A program made the position numbers and the translations under genes. From Paralithodes platypus (lineage: Eukaryota; Arthropoda; Malacostraca; Decapoda; Lithodidae), in assembly GCA_032716605.1 (NCBI GenBank), contig CM064502.1:54680368-54744367 (forward strand): a stretch of 64,000 nucleotides of DNA, given 5' to 3'. This document shows positions 53,018 to 64,000 of the stretch, piece by piece; the stretch's first letter is position 1, and each line of letters opens with the position of its first letter. The notes below the pieces were generated by a model that saw only the letters and a list, made by a program, of their open reading frames with translations, did no database searches and was not told the DNA's origin.

Positions 53018-53622
53018 TTAATGAAATAAATACACCCCCCCTTAATGAAATAAATACGCCCCCCCCTTAATGAAATAAATACGCCCCCCCCTTAATGAAA
53101 TAAATACGCCCCCCCCCCTTAATGAAATAAATACGCCCGCCCCCTTAATGAAATAAATACGCCCCCCCCATTAATATGAAATAATACTCCCCTTAATGAA
53201 ATAAATACCCCCCTTAATGAAATAAATACGCACCCCCTTAATGAAATAAATACGCCCCCCTTAATGAAATAAATACCCCCTTAATGAAATAAATACGCCC
53301 CTCCTTAATGAAATAAATACCCCCCTTAATGAAATAAATACCCCCCCCTTAATGATGACATAAATACCCCCCCCCTAAATGATGAAATAAATACCCCCCC
53401 TAAATGATGAAATAAATACCCCCCCTAAATGATGAAATAAATACCCCCCCTCCTTAATGAAATAAACACCCCCCCTTAATGAAATAAATACCCCCCTTAA
53501 TGAAATAAATACCCCCCTTAATGAAATAAATACCCCCCCTTAATGAAATAAATACCCCCCCTTAATGAAACTAAATACCCCCCTTAATGAAATAAATACC
53601 CCCCCACCCCTTAATGAAATCG
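53018..53622. repeat. about 21-bp minisatellite (TTAATGAAATAAATAC plus C-run)
   Basis: About 27 units. The C-run varies between 4 and 9 and some units read AATGATGAAATAAAT. Confidence 0.95.
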
Positions 53623-53769
53623 TCAAATATTAGCAAGAAAAGTAGATAAACCCAATCCACATGTTGACTGTGTATTGTGGGTAGCCTATACTGGGTAGAT
53701 GGATAGAGTATAATATGTAAACCGGCTTACAACGCAATACATCGATTAACAGTACATTATATTGATTAA

Positions 53770-54467
53770 GGGGGGTAGTGGTTAAGTTTTGGTTTATATA
53801 ATTATCTATTAAGGGGAGGTATTTAGTTTGTTCCCTAGACCTCCATCAATCTTAAAATTGCACCCCCTTGAGTCCCTTTCAAGATAAATTTGTAAATTTT
53901 TCGGTAGAAAAATTTCCCGGCCAAAGGCCGGTTCCTCTTAAATTACAGGCTCGCTATCGCTCGCCAGGATAAAATCGACACCTGAATTGCACGAAAGGTC
54001 TTAATATGGATGGAAAGTTCTTAAAATCGCTAAACTAATGGGGCAAACGTTTTATAATATAAAAAGCAATGGGGCTAAACATGAGGGAGAAAGGGGTCAA
54101 GAAAAAAATCCCTCAAGTGGAAATCTCCCCTTATTTTTTTTTATTTTTTTTTTTTTTTTAGTTTCCTCGCTAGACCTCCTTCATGCTTAAAATCCCCCCC
54201 CCCCCCCCCCCAGACCCCCATGCAAGATAAATGTGTAAATGTTTTCGGTAAACAAATGTCTGCCGATTCCTCTTAAAATTACAGGCTCGCTATCGCTCGC
54301 CAGGAAAAAAATCGACACCTAAATGTCATAAGTCTTAAAATTAACAACGAAATGAGTCGAAAGGTGTTAAAATAAACCAAACTAATGAGCCGAACGTCTT
54401 ATAATCTCAAAACAAATGGGGCTTAACACGAGGGAGAAAGGGGTCCAGAAAAACGACCCATCTCCCC
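53770..54467 (-). mobile_element. family A copy 37, outer element of a nest
   Basis: TTAA at 53766-53769 and 54468-54471. The AT-rich right part is split by copy 38. Poly-C expansion at 54196-54211. Confidence 0.88.
53813..54130 (-). mobile_element. family A copy 38, inner element of a nest
   Basis: TTAA at 53809-53812, right duplicate now TTAT at 54131-54134. Confidence 0.9.
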
Positions 54468-54485
54468 TTAAGCTTTTTAATTATA

Positions 54486-54650
54486 TTACTGAAGGTGACA
54501 TCCCAAACATGCCGAAACGTCTGATAATAAGTAACGCCCCGTTCTTAACATTAATCATCAGTTACAAACCCCAATATGTACTTGCATAAACAAATGAAAG
54601 CGTATGGTCCTCCCGGGATTCGAACTCGGGACACCACACCCAGAAACTAC
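54486..54650 (-). mobile_element. tRNA-derived SINE S1, reverse copy
   Basis: Reverse of the 4294 element: GGTCCTCCCGGGATTCGAAC carries an intact B box (GTTCGAATCC on the minus strand). Its far end has CATGCCGAAACGTCTGATAA, which may be the SINE 3' tail. Confidence 0.78.
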
Positions 54651-54717
54651 GGTACAAGAAGAAAAAAACAATCTCGGGTATTTATTCCTATTTCACTTGA
54701 TCACATTCATCTTTTTA

Positions 54718-55043
54718 GGGGAGATTTCCACTTGAAGGACTTTTTTCTTGACTCCTTTCTCCCTCATGTTTAGCCCCACTGCTTTTCTAATTTTAAGACG
54801 TTCGCCCCATTATTTTGACGATTTTAAGAACTTTCGACCCATTTCTGTCAAATTTAAGACCTTTCATGCCATTTAGGTGTCGATTTTATCCTGGCGAGCG
54901 ATAGCGAGCCTATAATTTAAGAGGAACCGGCTTTCAGCCGGGAAATTTTTCTACCGAAAAATGTACAAATTTATCTTGAAAGGGGGTCAAGGGGGTGCAA
55001 TTTCAAGTTTCATGGAAGTCTAGGAAACACTAAAAACCTCCCC
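54718..55043 (+). mobile_element. family A copy 39
   Basis: Left flank TTTA, right TTAA at 55044-55047. Complete core. Confidence 0.88.
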
Positions 55044-55149
55044 TTAAGGGCGGGGGGTTAGGACTCCTCCTCCCCTTGTAAAATTCACCTACTAGCCGAG
55101 ACAGAGTAAGGGGCGAGGGAACGCGAAAGTGGTCCCGGACCCTAATAAT

Positions 55150-55262
55150 TGGAACTCTAAATGTCGTTGCTGTTCCGGCTCTGTCTCGAGTCGGCCACCC
55201 CCTAGCTATGAGGTATGTGCCCGAGTACATACATACATACATACATACATACATACATACAT
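55150..55262 (-). mobile_element. family H repeat copy 4 with (CATA)n
   Basis: GCTCTGTCTCGAGTCGGCCA and GTGCCCGAGTACATACATAC, the reverse of the other H copies with the same tetranucleotide neighbour. Confidence 0.6.
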
Positions 55263-55429
55263 TCATTCAACTTTTCAATGATTTAATTCATAGATCTGAT
55301 ATAGGGTATAATGCTGTGTATGGGATAGGGTCAGGAGAATTAGCTGTGTTTCTAGCCCAGTTTTGTAACTAAATAATCTATCTATGGGCTGGGGAATTTA
55401 CGGAACCTGTGCATCCGGCTATTCCTTAA

Positions 55430-55747
55430 GGGGAGATCTCCACTTGAGGGATTTTTGTCTTGACCCCTTTCTCCCTCATGTTTAGCCCCATTGCTTTTGA
55501 GATTTTAAGACGTTTGCCCCATTAGTTTCGCGGTTTTAAGAACTTTCACCCCATATTAAGACCTTTCGTGCCATTCAGGTGTCGGTTTTATCCTGGCGAG
55601 CGATAGCGAGCCTGTAATTTAAAAGGAACCGGCCTTCGGCCGGGAAATTTTTCTACCGAAAAATGTACAAATGTATCTTGAAAGGGACTCAAGGGGGTGT
55701 AATTTTAAGCTTGATGGAGGTCTAGGGAACAAACTAAATACCTCCCC
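55430..55747 (+). mobile_element. family A copy 40
   Basis: TTAA at 55426-55429 and 55748-55751. Complete. Confidence 0.92.
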
Positions 55748-55751
55748 TTAA

Positions 55752-55904
55752 ATATCAAAACAGCATCAACTATAAAATCCTTAGTCTCCGTTGTATAACA
55801 TAAACCTAAATTAATATATGCAAGTTAACCAACTAAAGTATTCAAGTTCCATGATAAGTTTCTTTAGGTAATATGGGCGTATATATTTTACTTACTTATT
55901 TAGG

Positions 55905-55959
<55 letters not shown>

Positions 55960-55988
55960 TATATATATAATATTATATACTATATAAT
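55752..55988. repeat. unique AT-rich stretch ending in (TA)n
   Basis: TA run at 55907-55980; nothing else recognised. Confidence 0.8.
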
Positions 55989-56181
55989 TTTGTTTTCCCT
56001 CAACATTTATGCTCAACACTGGTCTGGCAGCTTATGAGGTCAACGTTTTAAGTATTTCATTTACCTTAATTCATCCACCATCAGTCTAATTTCCGATACC
56101 AGTGCAAAATATTCCAGAAATGTTGCCAGAAAAATTTCGATTATCGAATGTTGACTAACAAAAAGTCGTGTGATACCGGCT
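55989..56181 (-). mobile_element. family C TTAA element, left-truncated
   Basis: Ends GTGTGATACCGGCT at the TTAA (56182-56185) that also starts B copy 12. Confidence 0.82.
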
Positions 56182-56185
56182 TTAA

Positions 56186-56558
56186 GGGGGGTGACCTGTT
56201 TTTGTTCTGTCCTTTTCTATCTTTCTCTGGCTTGTATCCAGTTGGCCCCATTTAGCCTACTGTTTTAAGACGTTTATCCCCATCCAGGTGTCAATTTGTT
56301 ACTGGTGAGCGGTAGCGAGCCAGCATATTTTTTATTTTTGTTTGACAGCAGGCTAAATTTGTAAATTTTTCGATAGAAAAATTTCTCCGGCGAAGCCGGA
56401 TTTCTTCATATAATGCTGGCTCGCTATCGCTCGCCAGGAAGAAATCGACACCTAGATGCGGATAAACGTCTTAAAATAGTTGGCTGAATGGGGCCGAATG
56501 GATACAAGCCAGAGAAAGAGAGAAAAGGACAGACATAACAAAAAGCAGGTCACCACCC
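56186..56558 (-). mobile_element. family B foldback copy 12
   Basis: TTAA at 56182-56185 and 56559-56562. Inverted orientation, complete. Confidence 0.92.
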
Positions 56559-56693
56559 TTAACTTGTTGTCTCGTCGCTGATTGGCTCTACATCATTATA
56601 TCAGAAAAGCAGCTCAACAGTTGCCAAAATAATAGGTTTGGTTTTCTCGTGTTTTATCGTCAACATCGAATATCTCCGTGGCCTCTTTGATAA

Positions 56694-57051
56694 GGGGAGA
56701 TGGGTCGTTTTTCTGGTCCCCCCCTCATGTTTAGCCCCATTAGTTTTGAGATTTTAAGACGTTCGACCCATTTGTTTGTCGATTTCAATACCTTTCGCCC
56801 CATTTTGTTATCAATTATAAGACCTTTCGTGCCATTTAGGTGTCGATTTTTTCCTGGCGAGCGATTGTGAGCCTGTCATTTTAAGACGAACCGGCCTTCA
56901 GCCGGGACATTTTTCTACCGAAAAATGTACAAATTCATCTTGAAGGGGGGTGTAGGGGGTGTTTTCCTAAGCTTGATGGAGGTCTAGCGAGGAAACTAAA
57001 AAATATATTTATAGATTAATTAATAGATAAAAAAAAACGGCCACTATCCCC
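56694..57051 (+). mobile_element. family A copy 41
   Basis: Left flank GATAA, right TTAA at 57052-57055. Termini GGGGAGATGGGTCG and CGGCCACTATCCCC. Confidence 0.88.
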
Positions 57052-57126
57052 TTAACTTTGAACCCAGCTGGTGTCGGTGTTAGACGAGCGCTTTTCCGGC
57101 AACTCTCAAGCGGCAACTTCTGGCTT

Positions 57127-57240
57127 AGTTAGTTAGTCCTTAAATAGGACTTCAGAGGCTATCAACCCTTCTGGATTATTAAGCCAGCACACTGTAAGTC
57201 AAGAATAGCGTTAGGACTGGAGCCCCTTTTCGAGAACCCC
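57127..57240 (-). mobile_element. family I interspersed repeat, copy 2
   Basis: Reverse of the 12250 copy, with its TTAGTTAGTT tail at 57127-57137. Confidence 0.65.
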
Positions 57241-57408
57241 AGACCCTTGTAGAACTTCTGGCAAATCTTGGGGGGAGTCTTTTGCATTGGAATCGATAAA
57301 TAGAGAGAAGTTTGATTACTACAGTTTGTTCGAATCCTTGTGAAAGTTTAATTCAAAGCTACTAGGCCTGAGTTACCGAGGAAAAGTAAACAATAAGGCC
57401 GGAAATCG

Positions 57409-57832
57409 TGATCGTGTGACTAAAACTATATTCGTGTGACTAAACCGGGATCGTGTGACTAAACCTATATTCGTGTGACTAAAACTATATTCGTGTGACT
57501 AAACCTATATTCGTGTGACTAAAACTATATTCGTGTGACTAAACCGGGATCGTGTGACTAAACCTATATTCGTGTGACTAAACCGTGATCGTGTGACTGC
57601 CTATATTCGTGCGACTAAACCTATATTCGTGCGCCTACACCTATATTCGTGCGCCTAAACCATTATTCGTGCGCCTAAACCTATATTGGTGTGACTAAAC
57701 CGTGATCGTGTGACTAAGCCTATATTCGTGACTAAACCTATATTCGTGTGACTAAACCTATATTCGTGCGACCAAACCTTTATTCGTGTGACTAAACCTA
57801 TATTCGTGCGACTAAACCTATATTCGTGTGAC
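57409..57832. repeat. 20-bp minisatellite, left part
   Basis: Units CTATATTCGTGTGACTAAAC, about 21, with GGGATCGTG and GCGACT variants. Continues at 58379-58432 after two transposons. Confidence 0.95.
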
Positions 57833-57836
57833 TTAA

Positions 57837-58045
57837 GCCGGTATCACACGAGAGCTTTTTTAGCCAACATTCGATAATCAAAACATTTCTGTAAACGTTT
57901 CTGGAATATTTTGCACTGGTATCGGAAACTAGACTGATGATAGATGAATTTACTTAACCGAAATGTTGTAAATGTTGACCTCATAAGCTGCCAGACCAGT
58001 GTTGAGGATAAATGTTGATCGAAAAAGCGTTCGTGTGATACTAGC
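57837..58045 (+). mobile_element. family C TTAA element inside the minisatellite
   Basis: TTAA at 57833-57836 and 58046-58049. Inverted ends GCCGGTATCACACGA / TCGTGTGATACTAGC. Confidence 0.88.
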
Positions 58046-58049
58046 TTAA

Positions 58050-58376
58050 GGGGAGGTTTTTAGTTTGTTCCCTATATTTCCATCAAGCTTACGATTACAC
58101 CCCCTAGACCACCTTTCAAGATAAATTTGTAAATTTTTCGGTAGAAAATGTCCCGGCCGAAGGCCGGTTCCTCTTACATTACAGGCTCGCTGTCGCTCGC
58201 AAGGAAAAAATTGACACCTAATTGGCACGAAAGGTCTTAAAATTGACAGAAATGGGGCGAAAGTTCTTAAGATCGTCAAACTAATGGGGTGAAAGTCTTA
58301 AAATCTCAAAAGCAATGGGGCTCAACATGAGGGAGAAAGGGATCCAGAAAACAATCCCTCAAGTGGAAATCTCCCC
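58050..58376 (-). mobile_element. family A copy 42 inside the minisatellite
   Basis: Left TTAA shared with the C element. Right flank TTTTAAACC re-enters the minisatellite. Confidence 0.9.
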
Positions 58377-58378
58377 TT

Positions 58379-58432
58379 TTAAACCTATATTCGTGCGACT
58401 AAACCTACATTCGTGTGACTAAATCTATATTA
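58379..58432. repeat. 20-bp minisatellite, right part
   Basis: About three more units (CCTATATTCGTGCGACTAAA). Confidence 0.9.
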
Positions 58433-58544
58433 TCGGTGTGTGAGGAGTTTGTAAAGTTGAATCAGCGGCTGTCAAGGGAGCCGGGTTGAGAGTGCCTCTT
58501 TAAGAAACGGGCAGAAGGAGGGAAAGAAAAGAGGCACCAATTAA

Positions 58545-58908
58545 GGGGGGATGGTTCACTTTTTGGTCGATTTGTTCATTAATTTTAGTTTTTTTTAGTT
58601 TCCTTCCTAGACCTCCATTAAACTTTAAAAAAACATCCATTAAATCGCCCTTCTAGAGTAATTTGTACATTTTTCGGTAGAAAAATGACCCGGCCAAAAG
58701 CCGGTTCTTCCAAAATTACAGGCTCACTATCGTTCGCCAGGAAAAGAAAACGACACATAAATAGCACGACAGGTGTTAATATTGACACATAAATGGGGTG
58801 AAAAGTCTTAAAATCGACAAACTAACGGAGCAAACATCTTAAAATCTGAAAACTATTGGTACTAAACATGGGGAAGAAGGGGGATTTAGAAAAACGACCC
58901 ATCTCCCC
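58545..58908 (-). mobile_element. family A copy 43
   Basis: TTAA at 58541-58544; the right duplicate is altered (TACG after CTCCCC). Confidence 0.85.
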
Positions 58909-59390
58909 TACGGAAACGGAGAGAATGGGGGTTGGGGGGGTGTAAGGGAGAGAAAAGAGGCAGCAATTAACGGTCTGGTAAAAGTATTGGATCCTCTCCG
59001 TAAGAGTGTTGGATCAAGATAAATGGGGGAAACAAGTGACAATCGACAGCTTGGAAATAGTCTCAGATCCTCTGTAAATTAGTCGCAAGCTTATTGGCTT
59101 CTCATAAGGTATCGTTCGGCTTTCGTAATTAATCGGCTCCAGGGGCCAAGGGTTGCTCCGACAACAAACGAAACATTGTGGAAGATGTTGAAGGGATAAA
59201 AAGAGAGCGGGGTTCATAAATATCCGAACGAAAGATGTGCCCTGGCTTAATTGTGTTGAACAAATGAAGAACAGGAGTCGCGCCGATATCAACAACTGGT
59301 CGTGAGATCCGCGCGGGGGGGGGGGGGGGGGGGAATGGTGGTGGCTGGGGACGAGGAAGGGAATTAGTCCTTGTCTGGGGCATTAACTTG
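58909..59390. other. unique stretch without repeats
   Basis: Mixed-composition sequence with a TAATTAATCGGCTCC segment near 59130. No gene recognised. Confidence 0.4.
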
Positions 59391-59414
59391 TTTCCTTCTC
59401 TTCCTCCTTGACTG

Positions 59415-59592
59415 TGTGTGTGTGAGAGAGAAAGAGAGTGTGTGTGTGTGTGTGTGTGTGAGAAAGAGAGTAGGCTTCTGTTTGTTTGAGAAAGAGTGTT
59501 TCTGTGTGAGAAATATTGTGTGTTTGTGTGAGAAAGAGTGTGTGTCTGTGTGTGAGAGAGTATGTTTCTATCTGTCTGCATGTGTGATAAAG
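59415..59592. repeat. GT/GA-rich low-complexity repeat
   Basis: GTGTGTGTGAGAAAGAGAG-type units. A similar block follows at 60640-60790. Confidence 0.9.
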
Positions 59593-59619
59593 AGTGTCTT
59601 ACATTTTTCGAAACCCATT

Positions 59620-60388
59620 AACGCCATCTGACAGTACACTGTCAGAATCTCCGACAGAATCTCACTGACTCCCATATATTTGTTAATGATGTAAATATTC
59701 CCACTTCCCCTAGTATTGACATTCTCGGTGTAACATTAACTACTAACTTGAGCTGGACACATTATGTTAGAAGCATTGCTAAGAATGCCTCTAAAAAACT
59801 GGGACTCCTGTACAGAGTTCGAGAATTCTTCACTGGCGAGCAGTTGGCCGTGATATATAAAAGTCATGTGCGTTCTCAGATGGATTACTGTTCACCTCTG
59901 TGGGGTGGAAGTGGAGTGGTTGCATTGAGGCAGTTGGACAAAATTCAAAATAAAGCTATTAGATTAATCAATAACCCTGCAATCACACAGGACCTTCCTA
60001 CATTATCCATACGAAGAAACGTTGCATCCCTAGCATTATTCTACAGATATTTTCACAGCAATTGTTCCGAGGAACTTGCTTCAATTGTGCCGCCTCTCCA
60101 CATCTTTCCCCGTAGAACTAGGGCAGCTGAGAGCGCCCATGAATTTACACTTTCTCCTCCACAATGCAGAACTTCTGCTTATCAAATTCATTTATCCCTA
60201 GAACTACTACTCTTTGGAATTCACTTCCCTCGAGTTGCTTTCCACAAACTTACAATCTACAAAAGTTTAAATCCAGTTGTTACAAACATTTTATGAATGG
60301 AGGATGCCTTTAGGCACATGGACCTTTTTGTTTTATCTGTGTTTTTCCTTCCTCCGTTCATTGTCTCTTTAAAAAAAAAAAAAAAAAC
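59620..60388 (+). pseudogene. LINE-6 C-terminal fragment with poly(A) tail
   Basis: Encodes the end of a jockey-like LINE polyprotein: SIDILGVTLTTNLSW, KKLGLLYRVREFFTGEQ, DYCSPLWGG, LDKIQNKAIRLINN, SIRRNVASLALFYRYF, then after a frameshift near 60180 TLWNSLPSSCFP and a stop at 60311-60313. The C-terminal block is related to LINE-2 (NVASLALFYRY in both). A 3' UTR of about 60 bp ends in a run of 17 As at 60372-60388. The catalytic polymerase core is absent. Confidence 0.85.
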
Positions 60389-60419
60389 ATAAAGCTGCGA
60401 AAGTGTAGATAGCAGAGAA

Positions 60420-60632
60420 GGGGTGTTGTAGATAGAGGAAGCTGTTGGAATGGCTTTATGTGTTTTATTAGTCTGTATACGTCGTCGAGGTGTCCCCCGA
60501 CTGGGTGCGAACTTGATATACACGCTAGGACATACTACCACACCCACTAAATATCTGCCACGGCTGGTATCGAACCCAGGTCAAACAGATTCAGACGTGA
60601 GCGTGCTCTCCACTCGACCGCCGCGGCTCTTT
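60420..60632 (-). mobile_element. tRNA-derived SINE S3
   Basis: Minus strand starts AGAGCCGCGGCGGTCGAGTG (A box) and has B box GGGTTCGATACC about 50 nt further. Acceptor halves AGCCGCG and CGTGGC nearly pair. The body continues past the tRNA region, so a SINE rather than a tRNA gene. Confidence 0.65.
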
Positions 60633-60699
60633 CTGTATGAGAAAGACGGTGTGTGGGTGTCTGTGTAAGAAAGAGTATGTGTTTGTCAGTGAGAATAGG

Positions 60700-60733
<34 letters not shown>

Positions 60734-60989
60734 AAGAGGCAGTGTCTGTGTGTATAAAAATGAGTGTTTAAGAGTGAGAGATAGTGTGTAAATAAACAGA
60801 CCTCTAAATATATGCTAAAAGATGAAGCGAAGACATACATACATACTAACGCTTGAAGGGGGAGGGGGGTTCAATATAATTAGAAAGGGGTAATGATGAA
60901 AAGAGATAAAGGAGATTGAAAGCTTCTTGCATTTTATAAAGACCAAAAAACCTAGGGGGAGGGACTAAAAATCAATGGAGAGAGAGATT

Positions 60990-61292
<303 letters not shown>

Positions 61293-61329
61293 ATGACCAT
61301 GACCTGATAAAGTTTGTTAGCCTTCATTA

Positions 61330-62800
61330 TCTTGTATTGAGAAGGCCAACCAGGATTTTGTCTTCTCAGGGTTTGTTGGTGACTTGGTGTGTCCAGGACT
61401 TGTTTTTCTTGGATTTTGGTTTTCCCTAGTACCATTTTCTTCCCTGGATTTTTTTATTTTCAAAAATTGAGGATTTTAGTCTTTCTCGGTTTATATTCCA
61501 GGACTTTTTTCGAAGATCTGGAATCCTGTATTTTTTGGATTTTTGTCTTTTCAAAGTTTATTTTCAGATTTTGTGTTATTGTAGGATTCTATAGTTCCTG
61601 ATTTTTGTTTGTTTTACTGGATTTTGGTCTTAGCAGATTTATCCCTTTAAACTTTTGTATTCTCAAAAAAAAAAAAAAAATCATAAGCTTCTTTCCAGGA
61701 TTCTTGTTTGCATTCCCTATAGTTTGCATTTCCAAGATGTTGGGCATCCCAAGATTGCCTTTTTCAAGTTTTTACCCTCGATGTATGCCTTTCCATAATT
61801 ACTTACCCCACTGGATTTTTGTCTTTCCAGGAATATCGTTTTGTTTTTCCATACCTTTTCTTTGGTCCTCCTAGAATTTTATATTTTCATATCTGTTCCA
61901 AAGTTTAATTATTCATGGATTTCTGCAATACTTTAAATTTTGTCTTTCCATAATTTTTGTCCCCCTTGGATTTTGGTATTCCAAGATATTTTTCTATCCT
62001 GGTTTTGGTCTTCCCAGGATTTTTTACTCGCATGCTATTAAGGGGAGATCTCCACTTGAGGGATTTTTTTCTTGACCCCTTTCTCCCTCATGTTTAGCCC
62101 CATTGCTTTTGATATTATAAAACGTTTGCCCCATTAGTTTAGCGATTTTAAGAACTTTCACCCCATATTAAGACCTTTCGTGCAATTCAGGTGTCGATTT
62201 TATCCTGGCGAGCGATAGCGAGCCTGTAATTTAAGAGGAACCGGCCTTCGGCCGGGAAATTTTTCTACTGAAAAATGTACAAATTTATCTTGAAAGGGAC
62301 TCAAGCGGGTGTAATTTTAAAGTTGATGGAGGTCTAGGGAACAAACTGAATGCCTCTCCTTAAATGTGTTTCCCATTGGTTTTGGTCTTTATAGGATTTT
62401 GGTCTTGCCATGTTGTTTGTATTTTGGTCTTGCCATGTTGTTTGTATTTTGGTCTTGCCATGTTGTTTGTATTTCATATATTCTGCATTTTTCAGATTTT
62501 GGTTATTCCAGGATTTGGCTTTTTTGGTATTGCCTCGATTTTTTGGTTTTCTAGGATTTTCCAGATATGTTTGTTTTGAGGATATTTGTCTCTTCATTAT
62601 TGCCTTTGTTTTTGTAGAGCTTTGTTTCGGGGAAATTTGTCTCCATTATCTATTTTGTTTTCCATAGATAGGGGTATTTTCGGGGATTCTGGTGTTTCTA
62701 AGATGTTTGTCTTTTCATGCGTTATATAATTGTTGTCAAGATGTTGGTGTTCTATGCTTTCCATGCCTTAGATTGGGAGTTTTTCATATTTTGTATTTTA
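61330..62800. repeat. degenerate T-rich array (GGATTTTGGTCTTTCC theme)
   Basis: Scattered CCAGGATTTT, GGATTTTGGTCTT and TTTTCCAGGA words recur every 30-50 bp without a fixed period. 62390-62470 is a clean 25-bp triplicate (GGTCTTGCCATGTTGTTTGT). Interrupted by A copy 44. Phe-rich frames are artefacts. Confidence 0.7.
62042..62359 (+). mobile_element. family A copy 44
   Basis: TTAA at 62038-62041 and 62360-62363. Complete, inserted in the T-rich array. Confidence 0.92.
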
Positions 62801-62820
62801 AAGTGGTGTTCTGCATATGG

Positions 62821-63400
62821 CTTTTTTTTTTTTTTTTTTTATTGTGAGGTGGACAACAAATTTTTAAATCCTATCGTTAAAATGTGTTGTCCTTGATTTA
62901 TTTCCTTCGTCGAGCATTTGGAGAAGTATACTTATTTTACTTAGTTCGACTTCGTTCGATAAAAAATAATTCAAATATATTTGTTGTCATGTTTAAGAAA
63001 ACATCAACAGCTTAGTGTTCTCGGGACTTACATTCATTTCCATAAAATTTGTATTGGGATATTTTTCCTTTTGTTTTGTTTTTCTGTTTTTTTCTGTTTT
63101 TCTTTTTTCTTTCCTAAATGTGTGTCTACAAATGTGCTTACTATCTTCTCTCAAAAACAGTATCAACTCGAGATTTTCGTTTTCCCATTTTCTCTATGAT
63201 CTTTTTTCGCCAGAGACAGACTTCAGAAAAATTGCCGAATTAGGTTAAGAACAAAGTGAGATTGGCGAAAGAGGAAAACAAATTATTCGGAACTGACAGG
63301 TGGCTAGAAAAAAGTTATCTTAATTGTCAGTAATGAAGGTAGATGGAAAATTAGGATGGGAGGATGGGACATTAGGATTTGTAAGGCAATAACAACGGGG
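62821..63400. other. unique T-rich stretch
   Basis: Poly-T at 62823-62841, then AT-rich sequence. Nothing recognised. Confidence 0.4.
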
Positions 63401-63414
63401 GTCGAAGGTCGCTT

Positions 63415-63745
63415 CCCCTCTCTCTCCTATACCTCCTCTCTCTCCTATCCCTCCTCTCTCTCCTATCCCTCCTCTCTCTATTCTATCCCTCCCCTCTATC
63501 TCATATCATTCCCCTCTCTCTCTCCTACACCTACCCTCTCCCTCTCTCTCCTACCCCAACCCTCTCCCTCTCTCTCCTACCCCAACCCTCTCCCTCTCTC
63601 GCCACCCCCCCCCTTCCCTCGCCTCGCTTCCAATACTCTCCTCCCTTCATTCCCCTATCCACCCCCACCGCTTCCCCTCCTCTCCTCCCTTCTCCCCCTC
63701 CCCCCTCCATCCTCCCCCACGCCAGCCAGCCAGCCAGCCAGCCAG
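63415..63745. repeat. pyrimidine-rich array ending in (CCAG)n
   Basis: CTCTCTCCTATCCCTC-type units, then CCCC-rich sequence, then six CCAG units at 63721-63744. Confidence 0.92.
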
Positions 63746-64000
63746 CGCAGTCCATCGGGAAATGTAGCATCCATCAACATTTTGTCAACATAATGCGAGA
63801 TAATGGAACCTGTGTACCAGTTTAAAACTTGACGCCTCTTTTGGCAAGGTGGGGCATCCATCATTTATGCAGCCCCGTCCGTGTCCCGAACTACCTACAC
63901 CACTTTTCCGATTCTTTGAAAGCTCTTTGGTAATGAGGATTTTTTTTTTTTTTATATCTTTCTTTTGTGAGGTTCCGACCGACTCCGGAGAAAGTTAGAA
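63746..64000. other. unique non-coding stretch
   Basis: No gene recognised. Confidence 0.4.

Overview
This window is eukaryotic, repeat-dominated, intergenic or intronic DNA. I find no host protein-coding gene, rRNA or convincing functional tRNA. The retrotransposon proteins, the tRNA-headed SINE-like repeats, the abundance of GA/CA/TA/GGT simple repeats and the several LINE families resemble arthropod genomes, most likely a decapod crustacean. That placement is inference from family resemblance and was not searched. Two 100-base N runs (28529-28628 and 46448-46547) are assembly gaps, so this is a draft assembly. Almost every long open frame lies in a tandem repeat or a transposon and is not a gene.

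The dominant signal is a group of small non-autonomous DNA transposons flanked by TTAA. Family A has about 44 complete or partial copies of roughly 320-370 bp. Its ends are GGGG...CCCC, and its interior carries three consecutive hairpins: GGCGAGCGATAGCGAGCC, CCGGCCTTCGGCCGG, and a CATTTTT.../...AAAAATG stem. Family B has 12 copies of about 370 bp that fold back on arms of about 150 bp. It shares A's left arm, hairpins and a 29-34 bp module repeated in the arm. A and B together occupy roughly a quarter of the window. Further TTAA families are C (GCCGGTATCACACGA ends), D (TTAACCCT...AGGGTTAA, piggyBac-like) and E (TTAACCCCTTCTGTACCG ends). They are often strung together so that one TTAA serves as the right end of one element and the left end of the next. 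Several nested copies show the target exactly, including one inside a LINE reading frame.

Region by region. 1-1800: a D element, an F element split by an A copy, and two more A copies. 1900-5730: a GGT-rich array, a CpG-rich unique stretch, a 32-bp repeat, a SINE-like element and a 23-bp satellite. 6058-9160: the best-preserved LINE (endonuclease plus reverse transcriptase, one frameshift, one stop). 9270-12830: A/B/D/E elements. 13090-15015: an 18-bp minisatellite. 15750-20010: TTAA elements, two tandem TA-flanked elements, a 44-bp array and a long-TIR element. 20010-24930: GT-rich tandem arrays. 25000-28415: A/B copies and a LINE tail. 28640-30475: GA and CA arrays around a gap. 30500-36315: dense A/B/E copies. 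36950-39990: LINE remains. 40100-41210: A/B copies. 41660-42850: two LINE fragments, one inserted in the other. 43070-50500: F, C, A, B, SINE and LINE tails. 50550-58910: nested A copies, a repeat-poor island at 51.2-52.7 kb, and two minisatellites linked with TTAA elements. 59620-62800: a LINE with a poly(A) tail, a SINE, GA repeats and a degenerate T-rich array.

No gene network can be described. The biology here is the interaction of mobile elements. An autonomous partner for the TTAA families is not in the window: I saw no transposase frame of piggyBac, Kolobok or Tc1/mariner type.
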